Shown here one piece after another: positions 8,156-14,620 of a stretch of 17,116 nucleotides of DNA. A program made the translations under genes and the position numbers. Source of the DNA: Parachlamydiaceae bacterium. GTDB taxonomy: Bacteria > Chlamydiota > Chlamydiia > Chlamydiales > Parachlamydiaceae. The notes beneath the pieces were generated by a model that was given only the letters and a program-made list of their open reading frames with translations, ran no database searches and was not told the origin of the DNA. Within the stretch, counting starts at the first letter, position 1, and every line of letters starts with the position of its first letter. Location: the NCBI GenBank assembly GCA_013698165.1, contig JACCVN010000616.1:1-17116 (forward strand). The letters are read 5' to 3'.

Positions 8156-8184
8156 TTGATTGAGGCCTGCTCCACGAATATTAT
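8156..8184 (+). promoter_or_regulatory. Predicted promoter of the KH-domain gene
   Basis: TTGATT (8156-8161), a 17-base spacer and TATTAT (8179-8184) match the sigma70 consensus well. A start near 8191 leaves a leader of about 70 bases before the ATG at 8261. A weak stem (GAATA/TATTC, 8176-8189) followed by seven Ts at 8203 overlaps it and could instead be a poor terminator for cutA. Confidence 0.45.
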
Positions 8185-8260
8185 TATTCATGTTGGCGAT
8201 GGTTTTTTTATTTTATCTTTAAAACAATAATTTGTCTAAATCCGTATATGTGAATAGTAA

Positions 8261-8491
8261 ATGCAACCATTTATTGAGTATCTTGTAAGAAATCTTGTCG
8301 ATACTCCGGAAAGTGTCGACATCCGTTGCCTTCAAACTGAAAGTCGAGTATTTGTAGAAGTTCGCGTCGCAACCAGTGATGTAGGTAAGGTTATTGGCCG
8401 CAAAGGAGTGATTATTAATGCGATTCGCGTTATTGCAGAGACAGTATGCGCACGCTTTGGCTGTAAAGTTAATGTCGAACTTATGGAATAG
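8261..8491 (+). CDS. khpA: Small KH-domain RNA-binding protein, KhpA-like
   Basis: A 76-aa protein that is essentially one type II KH fold. It has VRVATSDVGKVIGRKGVIINAI, whose GRKG loop (46-49) is the conserved GxxG that contacts single-stranded RNA, then IRVIAETVCARFGCKVNVEL as the closing helix and strand. Length and layout match the KhpA/YlqC family (UPF0109), which in Firmicutes pairs with KhpB and affects mRNA stability and cell division; that role is family knowledge and may not hold here. No clear Shine-Dalgarno precedes the ATG (GAATAGTAA), although the protein begins exactly where the family usually does. It is separated from both neighbours by gaps of about 160 bases with promoter-like sequence on each side, so it is probably monocistronic. 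Confidence 0.88.
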   Translation: MQPFIEYLVRNLVDTPESVDIRCLQTESRVFVEVRVATSDVGKVIGRKGVIINAIRVIAETVCARFGCKVNVELME

Positions 8492-8503
8492 ACAATAAAA
8501 TAG

Positions 8504-8532
8504 TTGCATATTCATCTATAACCCCATATATT
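8504..8532 (+). promoter_or_regulatory. Predicted promoter of the STAS-domain gene
   Basis: TTGCAT (8504-8509), a 17-base spacer and TATATT (8527-8532) form a near-consensus promoter about 120 bases upstream of the STAS gene. Just downstream, GTATATAC (8535-8542) is a perfect palindrome inside a CCATAT/ATATGG pair (8524-8529, 8546-8551), so the start region could bind a regulator. Confidence 0.5.
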
Positions 8533-8651
8533 TGGTATATACTGCATATGGGTTCAAATTCAGGTTTTTAGCCCGAAGCATTTGCGACGAAATGACACTG
8601 AATTCGTATTCGCACGCGGTGAAAGAAATTAAATCTTAGAAGGAGCGTCGT

Positions 8652-9011
8652 ATGGCGACATTATCGGGAGTTGTGGAAATACACGAAGAAAAAAAAGGTG
8701 ATGTCCTTGTCCTTTATTTTAAAGGCAAGCTTGACGCTATCTCCTCTCCAAATGCAGAAAAGAAAATCTTCGAAAGCGTGAACTCCGGAAACCATAAGCT
8801 CGTCTTTGATTTTTCAGGTATTGATTATCTAAGTAGTGCCGGCCTGAGGGTTTTGCTCTCTACTCGAAAGAAATTAAAAGCCCTTTCAGGTGTGTTACTT
8901 CTAAGTTCTGTCACCTCTAATGTGATGGATGTCTTTGTTATTTCAGGCTTTGACCATGTTCTTGAAATTGCTCCTACAACAGAAGATGCTATCAAAAAGA
9001 TTCAGGGTTGA
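8652..9011 (+). CDS. rsbV: STAS-domain anti-sigma factor antagonist, RsbV-like
   Basis: A single-domain STAS protein (119 aa) of the partner-switching type. When unphosphorylated it binds an RsbW-like anti-sigma kinase; when phosphorylated on a serine it lets go. The signature is VFDFSGIDYLSSAGLRVLLS (51-70): S62 aligns with the phosphorylated serine of SpoIIAA/RsbV, and the usual preceding Asp is Ser here, a common variant in this subfamily. An N-terminal strand pair (VLVLYFKGKLDA) and the C-terminal FDHVLEIAPTTEDAIKKI complete the fold. It has the strongest Shine-Dalgarno of the window (AGAAGGAG, about 7 bases before ATG) and its own promoter. C. trachomatis has a second RsbV paralogue (rsbV_2, about CT765) at the matching place before miaA. 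No kinase or phosphatase partner lies nearby. Confidence 0.92.
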   Translation: MATLSGVVEIHEEKKGDVLVLYFKGKLDAISSPNAEKKIFESVNSGNHKLVFDFSGIDYLSSAGLRVLLSTRKKLKALSGVLLLSSVTSNVMDVFVISGFDHVLEIAPTTEDAIKKIQG

Positions 9012-9077
9012 ATATTCATCTTGCAGTTAGCTGCTCTGACTCGACTTGAGTACTAAGTGTGCAAATAAGGATCTCTC

Positions 9078-10106
9078 GTGTGTTTAGCAGAAAAAGAAAA
9101 AATCGGACGCATTTTTCAAGGCGTAGCGCAAGAAGCTAAGCAACATCTAGGTGAATTGCAAAAGCCAAAAAAACGCGTCATTCTCCTTGCAGGACCTACT
9201 GCAGTGGGTAAATCAGCGATCGGCATCGCTCTAGCGCAAGCTATGGGTGGAGAGATTGTTTCTGCCGATTCAATGCAAGTCTATCGTGGAATGGACATCG
9301 GTTCTTCTAAGCCTAGCTTGGAAGATCAAAAGCTCGTCAACCACCACCTTGTCGATATCCGCCAAGTTAATGAAATTTTTAATGTCGTCGACTTTTATTA
9401 CGAAGCGCGCCATAGCTGCCAAATTATTCATGCTCGAGAGAATGTTTCTGTTGTAGTTGGGGGATCGGGATTCTATCTGCACTCATTTATTTATGGACCT
9501 CCAAACGGCCCACCTTCTGTTCCGGAGTTAAGAGAAAAACTTGAAGCTGAAATAGAGCTTTTCGGCGCTGAATTTCTGTATAAAAGGGTCGTTGAGCTTG
9601 ATGCTAAGTATGCCGCAACTATTACCAAGAATGATAAACAGAAAATTGTGCGTGCTCTAGAAATTATGACTTTAACTGGTGAGAAGGTCAGCAGCATGGC
9701 TTGGAGTTCACGTAGGCATCCTCAGAACTATGATTTTAGATGCTGGTTTTTAAACCGGCCTAGAGAATCCCTTTATCACCGCATAGAAAAAAGGTGCATG
9801 AAGATGCTTGAAGAGGGTTTCATTGATGAGGTGAAAGCTTTAATTGAGGTGGGGATCAAAACAAACAGTTCTGCGGCCCAAGCAATTGGATATCGCCAAG
9901 CGATAGAATTCCTTGAGTCAAAGCAAACTGAAGCTGATTATGCCCGTTTCATTTCGCATTTTAAGCAAGCATCCCGCAATTATGCCAAAAGGCAATTAAC
10001 CTGGTTTAGACGAGAGCCTATGTTTCGCTGGCTGGATCTTGATATGCATGATCCTGAAATCGTTGTCGATATGATCAGACAAGATTTCGAAAATGGTCTG
10101 ACATGA
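9078..10106 (+). CDS. miaA: MiaA, tRNA dimethylallyltransferase
   Basis: MiaA transfers the dimethylallyl group from DMAPP to N6 of A37 in tRNAs reading UNN codons (i6A37). The P-loop is GPTAVGKS (39-46), followed by EIVSADSMQVYRGMDIGSSK, the family signature for substrate binding (family form DSMQvY.gmdIGTaKP). Then come NHHLVDI, VVVGGSGFYLHSFIYGP, KQKIVRALEI and, near the end, the QAIGYRQ block plus YAKRQLTWFRRE (family YAKRQ.TWfr). The start is a GTG with AAGG seven bases upstream. This gives about 30 residues before the first strand, longer than usual, so the real start might be elsewhere, but no better in-frame codon precedes the P-loop. The last bases overlap the next gene as ATGA. Confidence 0.96.
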   Translation: MCLAEKEKIGRIFQGVAQEAKQHLGELQKPKKRVILLAGPTAVGKSAIGIALAQAMGGEIVSADSMQVYRGMDIGSSKPSLEDQKLVNHHLVDIRQVNEIFNVVDFYYEARHSCQIIHARENVSVVVGGSGFYLHSFIYGPPNGPPSVPELREKLEAEIELFGAEFLYKRVVELDAKYAATITKNDKQKIVRALEIMTLTGEKVSSMAWSSRRHPQNYDFRCWFLNRPRESLYHRIEKRCMKMLEEGFIDEVKALIEVGIKTNSSAAQAIGYRQAIEFLESKQTEADYARFISHFKQASRNYAKRQLTWFRREPMFRWLDLDMHDPEIVVDMIRQDFENGLT

Positions 10107-10645
10107 AAATATTGGGCATCGCAGGTAGTCTGCGTCAAGACTCATTTTCCTATAAGACTCTTCTGGTCGCTATGCAAAAGATTAAAAATCCTGAAATAGA
10201 ACAAGAGATCATTCAATTGCGCGACTTGAATTTGCCTTTTTGCGATGGCAGCAGTGACTACGATAATCATTCTGATGTGGCGCTTTTCCGTCAGAAAGTA
10301 CGAGAATCCAAAGCCATTCTTCTGGCGGCTCCTGAGTATCACGGGAGTGTGAGCGGGGCGCTAAAAAATGCTCTCGATTTGTTGGAAGTCGAGCAGGTTA
10401 AAGGAAAAGTTATAGGTCTGATTGCTGTTTGCGGAGGAGTTTCTAACACAGGCGCAATTAATACGCTCAGGATTGTCTGCCGGTGGTTGCATGCTTTAGT
10501 CATCCCTGAACAAATTGTTATTGCAGAAGCTTTCACAGCCTTTGATGAGAGGGGGCAGTTGCGTGATCCGCAACTTGATGCCAAACTGAAAGAGATGGTC
10601 GATCATCTCGTCCTCTTTGCCGACCGCTATCCTTTCAGCTCCTAA
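10103..10645 (+). CDS. NAD(P)H-dependent FMN reductase-like flavoprotein
   Basis: A 180-aa flavodoxin-like protein of the NADPH-dependent FMN reductase family, which includes azoreductases, quinone reductases and chromate reductases. The N-terminal strand and phosphate loop read MKILGIAGSLRQDSFSYKTL (the 'GSlR..S.n..l' FMN-phosphate site), then LRDLNLPFCDGSSDY, and AILLAAPEYHGSVSGALKNA with LDLL (about 73-92), the 'sPeYngs.pg.LKnaiDw' motif that cradles the flavin ring. IGLIAVCGGVSNTGAINTLR follows. The expected role is reduction of FMN or quinones with NAD(P)H, perhaps in protection from oxidative stress; the substrate cannot be read from sequence. The ATG overlaps the miaA stop by four bases (ATGA), so the two are co-translated. 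I do not recall a counterpart in Chlamydiaceae at this place. Confidence 0.9.
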   Translation: MKILGIAGSLRQDSFSYKTLLVAMQKIKNPEIEQEIIQLRDLNLPFCDGSSDYDNHSDVALFRQKVRESKAILLAAPEYHGSVSGALKNALDLLEVEQVKGKVIGLIAVCGGVSNTGAINTLRIVCRWLHALVIPEQIVIAEAFTAFDERGQLRDPQLDAKLKEMVDHLVLFADRYPFSS

Positions 10646-10702
10646 GGTTGTAGTGAATTAGAGCAATTAAACTACCAAGGACTCACACTTTGGTAAAATA
10701 TT

Positions 10703-10743
10703 TTTAGCCCTTTACATCAAGCGAAGCTTGATGTTCAGCTAAA
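10703..10743. terminator. Stable hairpin downstream of the FMN reductase gene
   Basis: ACATCAAGC-GAA-GCTTGATGT is a perfect 9-base stem (10714-10722/10726-10734) closed by GCGAAGC, an exceptionally stable mini-hairpin. An outer pair TTTAGC (10703-10708) and GCTAAA (10738-10743) extends it. No T-run follows on either strand, so this may be a processing or protective hairpin rather than an intrinsic terminator. It lies 58 bases after the stop at 10645 and 360 bases before the next plus-strand gene. Confidence 0.5.
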
Positions 10744-10842
10744 TCGAACTTGCATGAGTGAGTAATAGATCAGAAGCAGCATGCGTGGAAATAGAATAAG
10801 AACAACGCAAAGGAAAATCTTAAAAATAAAATTATTTTTCAT
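10735..10842 (-). CDS. Possible 35-residue membrane peptide
   Basis: On the minus strand an ATG at 10842 opens 35 codons. The product begins MKNNFIFKIFLCVVLILFPR and ends in MQVRFS: a basic start, a hydrophobic stretch at about 5-28 and a basic tail, like a small single-pass membrane protein. AGGTG lies 6 bases before the ATG (10849-10853), at good spacing. The stop codon abuts the stable hairpin centred at 10724. Against it: part of the Shine-Dalgarno belongs to repeat copy C, and short hydrophobic ORFs are common by chance in AT-rich DNA. Small membrane peptides of this size include type I toxins and regulators, but nothing here shows a function. Confidence 0.25.
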   Translation of the reverse strand: MKNNFIFKIFLCVVLILFPRMLLLIYYSLMQVRFS

Positions 10843-10850
10843 GATTTTCA

Positions 10851-10920
10851 CCTTTTAAATGAGCTCAATCCGGAGGCTTTGGCGCAGCCGAAATTTCTCA
10901 GATCCAGGATGTCGAGTATA
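10851..10920 (+). repeat. Repeat unit, solo copy C
   Basis: These 70 bases align with 839-908 of the palindromic element at roughly four of five positions. They share CCTTTTAAATGAGCTC, GGAGGCTTTGG, TTCTCAGAT and the end ATGTCGAGTATA. No inverted partner is present nearby, so this is half of the element. TTCTCA (10895-10900) and TATATA (10917-10922), 16 bases apart, point to the gene starting at 11006. The gap 10646-11005 otherwise holds only the hairpin and the possible small ORF. Confidence 0.75.
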
Positions 10921-11005
10921 TAATCATTCCCATTTAAATGCCGATCAACTATGATGTCCCTTAAAATAGATGCCTCTTTCAAGTGTAACCCAATAGTTTA
11001 TAATC

Positions 11006-12838
11006 ATGAATGACTTGCCAGAATTGAATGAAAATGCCCAAAACGATGCTTTAGATGCTACTGCTCAAGGGATAACAGTAAATGCTAACGAACAAGAAAG
11101 CGACTTAAATGAGCTTGTTCAGAGTGAAGCTGAAATTTCCGAAGAAGAAAGCAGCGCTGAATATGAAGCTCATCAACAACATTCAGAACCTGGCGAGGAA
11201 GAAAGCCTTACCTCACATGATAATGTTGAAGACAAATCTTCGACAGCTGATGTACATGCTGATATTCATCATGCTAAAGATAAAAATTACAAGCAGCGAT
11301 ATGAAACTTTTGTTGCGAGTCTTAACGCTATAGAAAATCCTGAAGAAAAGCTGGTGCTTGTTGTCGATTTTATGGAAGCAACTCTTTCAGCTCATCAAGC
11401 GACCCCTCATTTCAAGAGTTTTTGGGATGCAAGGGCAATAGCATTAACTTTATTTAAAGAAAACATTGCTCCTGTAGAGCGCGTAAAGCTTTGGGATCGT
11501 TATACTGCCCTTTCGAAGGAGTCACGGCGTTTAAAATCTCTTTTTGATGAGCAGGGAGCTTTTGCTTCTGAGCAAATAGAGATTGCTGTTACCGCGCTGG
11601 AAAAAGAGTTAGACAATCCTGAAGAGGCCTTGTCGAAGATGCCGGAAGCTAACTTTTTAGAAAACTGCTCGACATTGATCCCTAAGAAAGATGATTATTA
11701 TCTAACACAAAGCCACCTCAACTTATTAAATGCGCAGGCGGGACGAATCACAGCTTTGCGTAAAGAACTTATTCACACAGAAATGCGTGTTAGACAAAAA
11801 AATAAGTTCTTTCAAAGACTCTCTTCTGCCGGCGACAAAGTCTTCCCGAAAAGAAAAGAATTGATTAATCACTTAAGCCAACAGTTTGGTGAAGATATTC
11901 AGGCATTCATAGATCGCTATTTTGCTCAAGAGTCTCCTCACGATTCCCCATTTTTTCTGCGTGAAGAGATAAAAGCATTGCAAGGCGTAGCTAAAGAGCT
12001 TACTCTCAATACTCAATCCTTTACACGTACGCGTATGGCCTTAAGTGAATGTTGGGATAAATTGAAGCTTTTTGAAAAAGAAAGAAAAAAAGTGCGTTCA
12101 GAGCAAAAAGAGCTTTTCAAGAACAATTACAATATTGTTTTAGAGCAAATTCAAGCTTTAGGAAAAGAAATTGAGTCCGGAGAAATTAGTGATTCAGAAA
12201 TTTCTGATAAATTTGATGAAATTGCTAATGAGCTCCGCCGCTTAGCACTAGGGCGTGATGAACTAAAAGCCCTTCGTGAAGAAGTGTCAGCGCTGCAAAA
12301 ACCATTCTATGATAAGCTAAAGTCTATCGAGCAGGAACGTCTATTTCAGATCAAAGAAAAAGATCGCCTAAAGAAATTTAAAGGTGTTGAGTTGCGCAAT
12401 GCGATTGAAGCATTTATGCTCGATCTCGATAGTTATGATGTCGATAGTATGATTGCCAAACGGGATGAATTTCAGCAGAAAATCGCAGATTTACCGATGA
12501 TTAAATCTGAAAAGCAGGATCTCGAGCGTCTATTAAAGCCTGTAAAGGATGCTATCGTCGATAAAAAAGAACAGACTCTTATGGCTCTCTCTGATGATGA
12601 TCGCCAAGCCTTGCAACAGTTACATGAAATCCTTAAGCAACGTCTAGCGCAACGCGCTGAAATCAAAAGTCAGCTGGAATTAATCCGGAAGTCCAGAGGC
12701 GCATCAAGCCTAAGCTTTGAGCAGGCAATGAGCTATAACGCTCAAGAGGCACAAGAAAAAGAACGCTTGGAAAGAGTGTCTCATGGTATTGAAGAGATTA
12801 AAGGGAAGATTGCTACGCTTGAAGAAATCAAAGGATAA
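11006..12838 (+). CDS. Conserved chlamydial coiled-coil protein with acidic N-terminus (CT768-like position)
   Basis: A 610-aa protein with no signal peptide or membrane helix. Residues 1-95 are strongly acidic and low in complexity (SEAEISEEESSAEYEAHQQH), probably disordered. About 100-190 is a helical region around YKQRYETFVASLNAIENPEE and ERVKLWDRYTALSKESRRLK. From about 235 to the end, heptad-like runs rich in Glu, Lys, Leu and Gln indicate long coiled coils, for example IEEIKGKIATLEEIKG at the end. Its place between the miaA region and rsfS-fabF is that of C. trachomatis CT768, a conserved protein of unknown function and similar size; the match is by position and size only. A scaffold or chaperone-like role would fit the architecture but is a guess. 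No Shine-Dalgarno is visible before the ATG. Confidence 0.85.
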   Translation: MNDLPELNENAQNDALDATAQGITVNANEQESDLNELVQSEAEISEEESSAEYEAHQQHSEPGEEESLTSHDNVEDKSSTADVHADIHHAKDKNYKQRYETFVASLNAIENPEEKLVLVVDFMEATLSAHQATPHFKSFWDARAIALTLFKENIAPVERVKLWDRYTALSKESRRLKSLFDEQGAFASEQIEIAVTALEKELDNPEEALSKMPEANFLENCSTLIPKKDDYYLTQSHLNLLNAQAGRITALRKELIHTEMRVRQKNKFFQRLSSAGDKVFPKRKELINHLSQQFGEDIQAFIDRYFAQESPHDSPFFLREEIKALQGVAKELTLNTQSFTRTRMALSECWDKLKLFEKERKKVRSEQKELFKNNYNIVLEQIQALGKEIESGEISDSEISDKFDEIANELRRLALGRDELKALREEVSALQKPFYDKLKSIEQERLFQIKEKDRLKKFKGVELRNAIEAFMLDLDSYDVDSMIAKRDEFQQKIADLPMIKSEKQDLERLLKPVKDAIVDKKEQTLMALSDDDRQALQQLHEILKQRLAQRAEIKSQLELIRKSRGASSLSFEQAMSYNAQEAQEKERLERVSHGIEEIKGKIATLEEIKG

Positions 12839-12844
12839 TTTAGT

Positions 12845-13567
12845 GTGAAAAGCTGTCAAGATAGAGAGGGGGCTGATCTCCTTGATTTCCGCTCTCTAGC
12901 ACAGCTGCCTTCATCGTCAAAATTTACGTCTATCGCCATTTTTGACCTGGACCACACTCTTTTAAATGTAAACAGTAGTTACTGTTTTGGAAAATTTCTT
13001 TACCGACAAGGGGTCTTTTCAACACTCCTAATGTTCAAACTTGTCAGTTTTTATGCTATGCATAAGGCTGGAATCCTCTCGATTAAAAACTTACAGCTAA
13101 AAATTTTTAGTACTCTTTTTAAGGGTCGGTCTTACCAATTCTTCTATGAAAAAGCGCGTGTCTTTATTCAAGAGTATTTGCCAGAGATGTATTATCAGCC
13201 TGCAGTAAAGGAATTTAAAGATGCACAGGCTCAAGGGGCATTTGTAGTGATTTTGTCTAGCGCTCCAGATTTTTTAGTGGGCCTGATAGCTAGGGAGCTA
13301 GGTGCTGTCCACTGGGAGGCTACTGCTTATTCTGTTGCCAGGAGTGGAAATTTCTCATCGATCTCCCGTTTTTTGTTGGGTAATGAAAAAGCAATATATA
13401 GCATTTTATGTTCTGAAAAGTTAGGGATAGACAAAGTAAATATCACTGCTTATACCGACAGTATTTTAGACCTTCCCTTATTAAACAGTGCAGGGAATAA
13501 GGTGGCTGTCAAGCCTGATAGGCAGCTCAAAGCATTATCAAAGTATCATTCCTGGAGAGTGATTTAA
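12845..13567 (+). CDS. HAD superfamily subfamily IB hydrolase (phosphoserine phosphatase-like)
   Basis: All four HAD motifs are present: motif I IAIFDLDHTLLN with nucleophile D34 and acid D36; motif II VVILSSAPDF with a serine near 138; motif III lysine near 181 (GNEKAIYSIL); motif IV YTDSILDLPLL, the DSxxDxP form near 205-211. The helical insert after motif I (SSYCFGKFLYRQGV and on) is a C1 cap as in the IB group with SerB-like enzymes, and the layout matches the 'HAD-IB hydrolase' proteins near 220-240 aa. The reaction is probably removal of a phosphate from a small metabolite or lipid head group; the substrate is unknown. The start is GTG at 12845 with AAAGGA about 10 bases upstream. It is six bases after the previous stop, and its own stop abuts nadD, so it belongs to this operon. 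Confidence 0.88.
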   Translation: MKSCQDREGADLLDFRSLAQLPSSSKFTSIAIFDLDHTLLNVNSSYCFGKFLYRQGVFSTLLMFKLVSFYAMHKAGILSIKNLQLKIFSTLFKGRSYQFFYEKARVFIQEYLPEMYYQPAVKEFKDAQAQGAFVVILSSAPDFLVGLIARELGAVHWEATAYSVARSGNFSSISRFLLGNEKAIYSILCSEKLGIDKVNITAYTDSILDLPLLNSAGNKVAVKPDRQLKALSKYHSWRVI

Positions 13568-14185
13568 ATGGTTAAATCAATAGGGATATATGGGGGAAGT
13601 TTCGATCCTATCCATTTCGGCCATATGAATTTGGCGATTGAGATGCTCGAAAAAGCAGGGCTTAATGAAGTCTGGTTTTGCCCAGCAAATGTTAATCCCC
13701 AAAAGTTGGATGAATTACCGATCTCTGCTGAAGACCGCCTTAGCATGCTTTTGTTGGGATTGGAAGGAATGCCGGGTTGTTTAATTCTCAATACTGAAAT
13801 ACTCCGCCCATCACCATCGTATACTATTGATACAATTAAAGAATTGTTAGCTGCCGAAGCGAAAAAGCCTGAGGGGGTTCAGTTTTTTCTGATCCTTGGT
13901 GAGGATTCTCTAGAAGGTTTTCCAAAATGGAAGTCCGTGGATGAAATTGTTCAGCTTGTACCATTATTGATTGGTTGCCGTTCTTATGTGGAAAAGATCC
14001 CCACTTCAGACCCTCTTTTGCGTGCCGCAATTGATAAAGGGAGGGTATTGACCCGCCGGATGGATATTAGCAGCTCTGAAATTCGGCAACGTATTTCACA
14101 AAAGAGATGCTGCCGGCATCTTTTACCACAAAAAGTGTTGGACTACATTCATAGGCATGAATTATACTTAAAACTCAGTTTGTGA
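13568..14185 (+). CDS. nadD: NadD, nicotinate-nucleotide adenylyltransferase
   Basis: NadD makes deamido-NAD from nicotinate mononucleotide and ATP, and so commits the cell to NAD synthesis. The nucleotidyltransferase signature is GIYGGSFDPIHFGHMNLA (6-23) with H16 and H19 of the (T/H)xGH motif. It is followed by VWFCPANVNPQK, the strand and loop where NadD reads 'P...pPHK', SYTIDTIKEL (family SYTidTl), FFLILGEDSLEGFPKWKSVD (family GaD.l..l..W), and the terminal ISSSEIRQRI (family iSST.IR). At 205 aa the length is normal. It starts immediately after the HAD gene with GGAGAG upstream and lies just before rsfS, the usual bacterial pairing. Chlamydiaceae, as I recall, lack de novo NAD synthesis and import NAD, so the gene marks a less reduced lineage. 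Confidence 0.95.
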   Translation: MVKSIGIYGGSFDPIHFGHMNLAIEMLEKAGLNEVWFCPANVNPQKLDELPISAEDRLSMLLLGLEGMPGCLILNTEILRPSPSYTIDTIKELLAAEAKKPEGVQFFLILGEDSLEGFPKWKSVDEIVQLVPLLIGCRSYVEKIPTSDPLLRAAIDKGRVLTRRMDISSSEIRQRISQKRCCRHLLPQKVLDYIHRHELYLKLSL

Positions 14186-14211
14186 TTTAATTTTTATTTT
14201 AGAGAGGGTTT

Positions 14212-14607
14212 GTGAGTTCAAACAACGGAGCTTCTAAGCTTTTAGATGTTATTGCCCAGGCAATTTTTGATAAGAAAGGGGTAAACATCCTAGCGTTGGA
14301 TGTCTCAGGCATTTCAACCATGACCGATTACTTCGTCATTGCTGAAGGGAATGTTGATCGCCATCTTAGTGCGATATGTACCTCAATAGTGGATGCAATG
14401 AAGCAAAGAGGAGAGATTCCTTTGCATGTAGAAGGACTCCGAGATAGCGATTGGGTGATCATTGATTTTGGATTTATCGTTGTTCATCTATTTACTCCTG
14501 ATATGCGTGAAAAATATGCTATTGAGCAGCTATGGAAAGAAGGAAAGCTTGTCGATGTCAATATCATTATCAACAATGAGGGCAATAAGAATGCCTACTA
14601 CATTTAA
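14212..14607 (+). CDS. rsfS: RsfS, ribosome silencing factor (Iojap/YbeB family)
   Basis: RsfS binds uL14 on the large ribosomal subunit and blocks joining of the small subunit, saving energy in starvation. The 131-aa protein shows the family pattern throughout: LLDVIAQAIFDKKGVNILAL, DVSGISTMTDYFVIAEGNVD (family DySfvVia.G.S.rh), VEGLRDSDWVIIDFGFIVVH (family EG...adWvllDfGdvvvHiF) and REKYAIEQLWKEGKLVD (family R.fY.LE.LW). The start is a GTG at 14212 with AGAGAGGG a few bases upstream; the strong site supports this unusual codon. It follows nadD by 26 bases and precedes fabF by 13. The equivalent gene in C. trachomatis is CT769. Confidence 0.95.
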   Translation: MSSNNGASKLLDVIAQAIFDKKGVNILALDVSGISTMTDYFVIAEGNVDRHLSAICTSIVDAMKQRGEIPLHVEGLRDSDWVIIDFGFIVVHLFTPDMREKYAIEQLWKEGKLVDVNIIINNEGNKNAYYI

Positions 14608-14620
14608 TAAGGGCTGAGAG

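Noticed and set aside
8172..8209. Stem plus T-run after cutA as an intrinsic terminator
   Set aside because: The stem is AT-rich and short and is separated from the Ts by a GC-containing stretch; the same bases form a better promoter.
10999..11004. TATAAT just before the 11006 start codon
   Set aside because: A -10 two bases from the ATG would put the transcript start inside the gene, and no in-frame ATG follows for over 300 bases; the upstream motif in repeat C is more reasonable.
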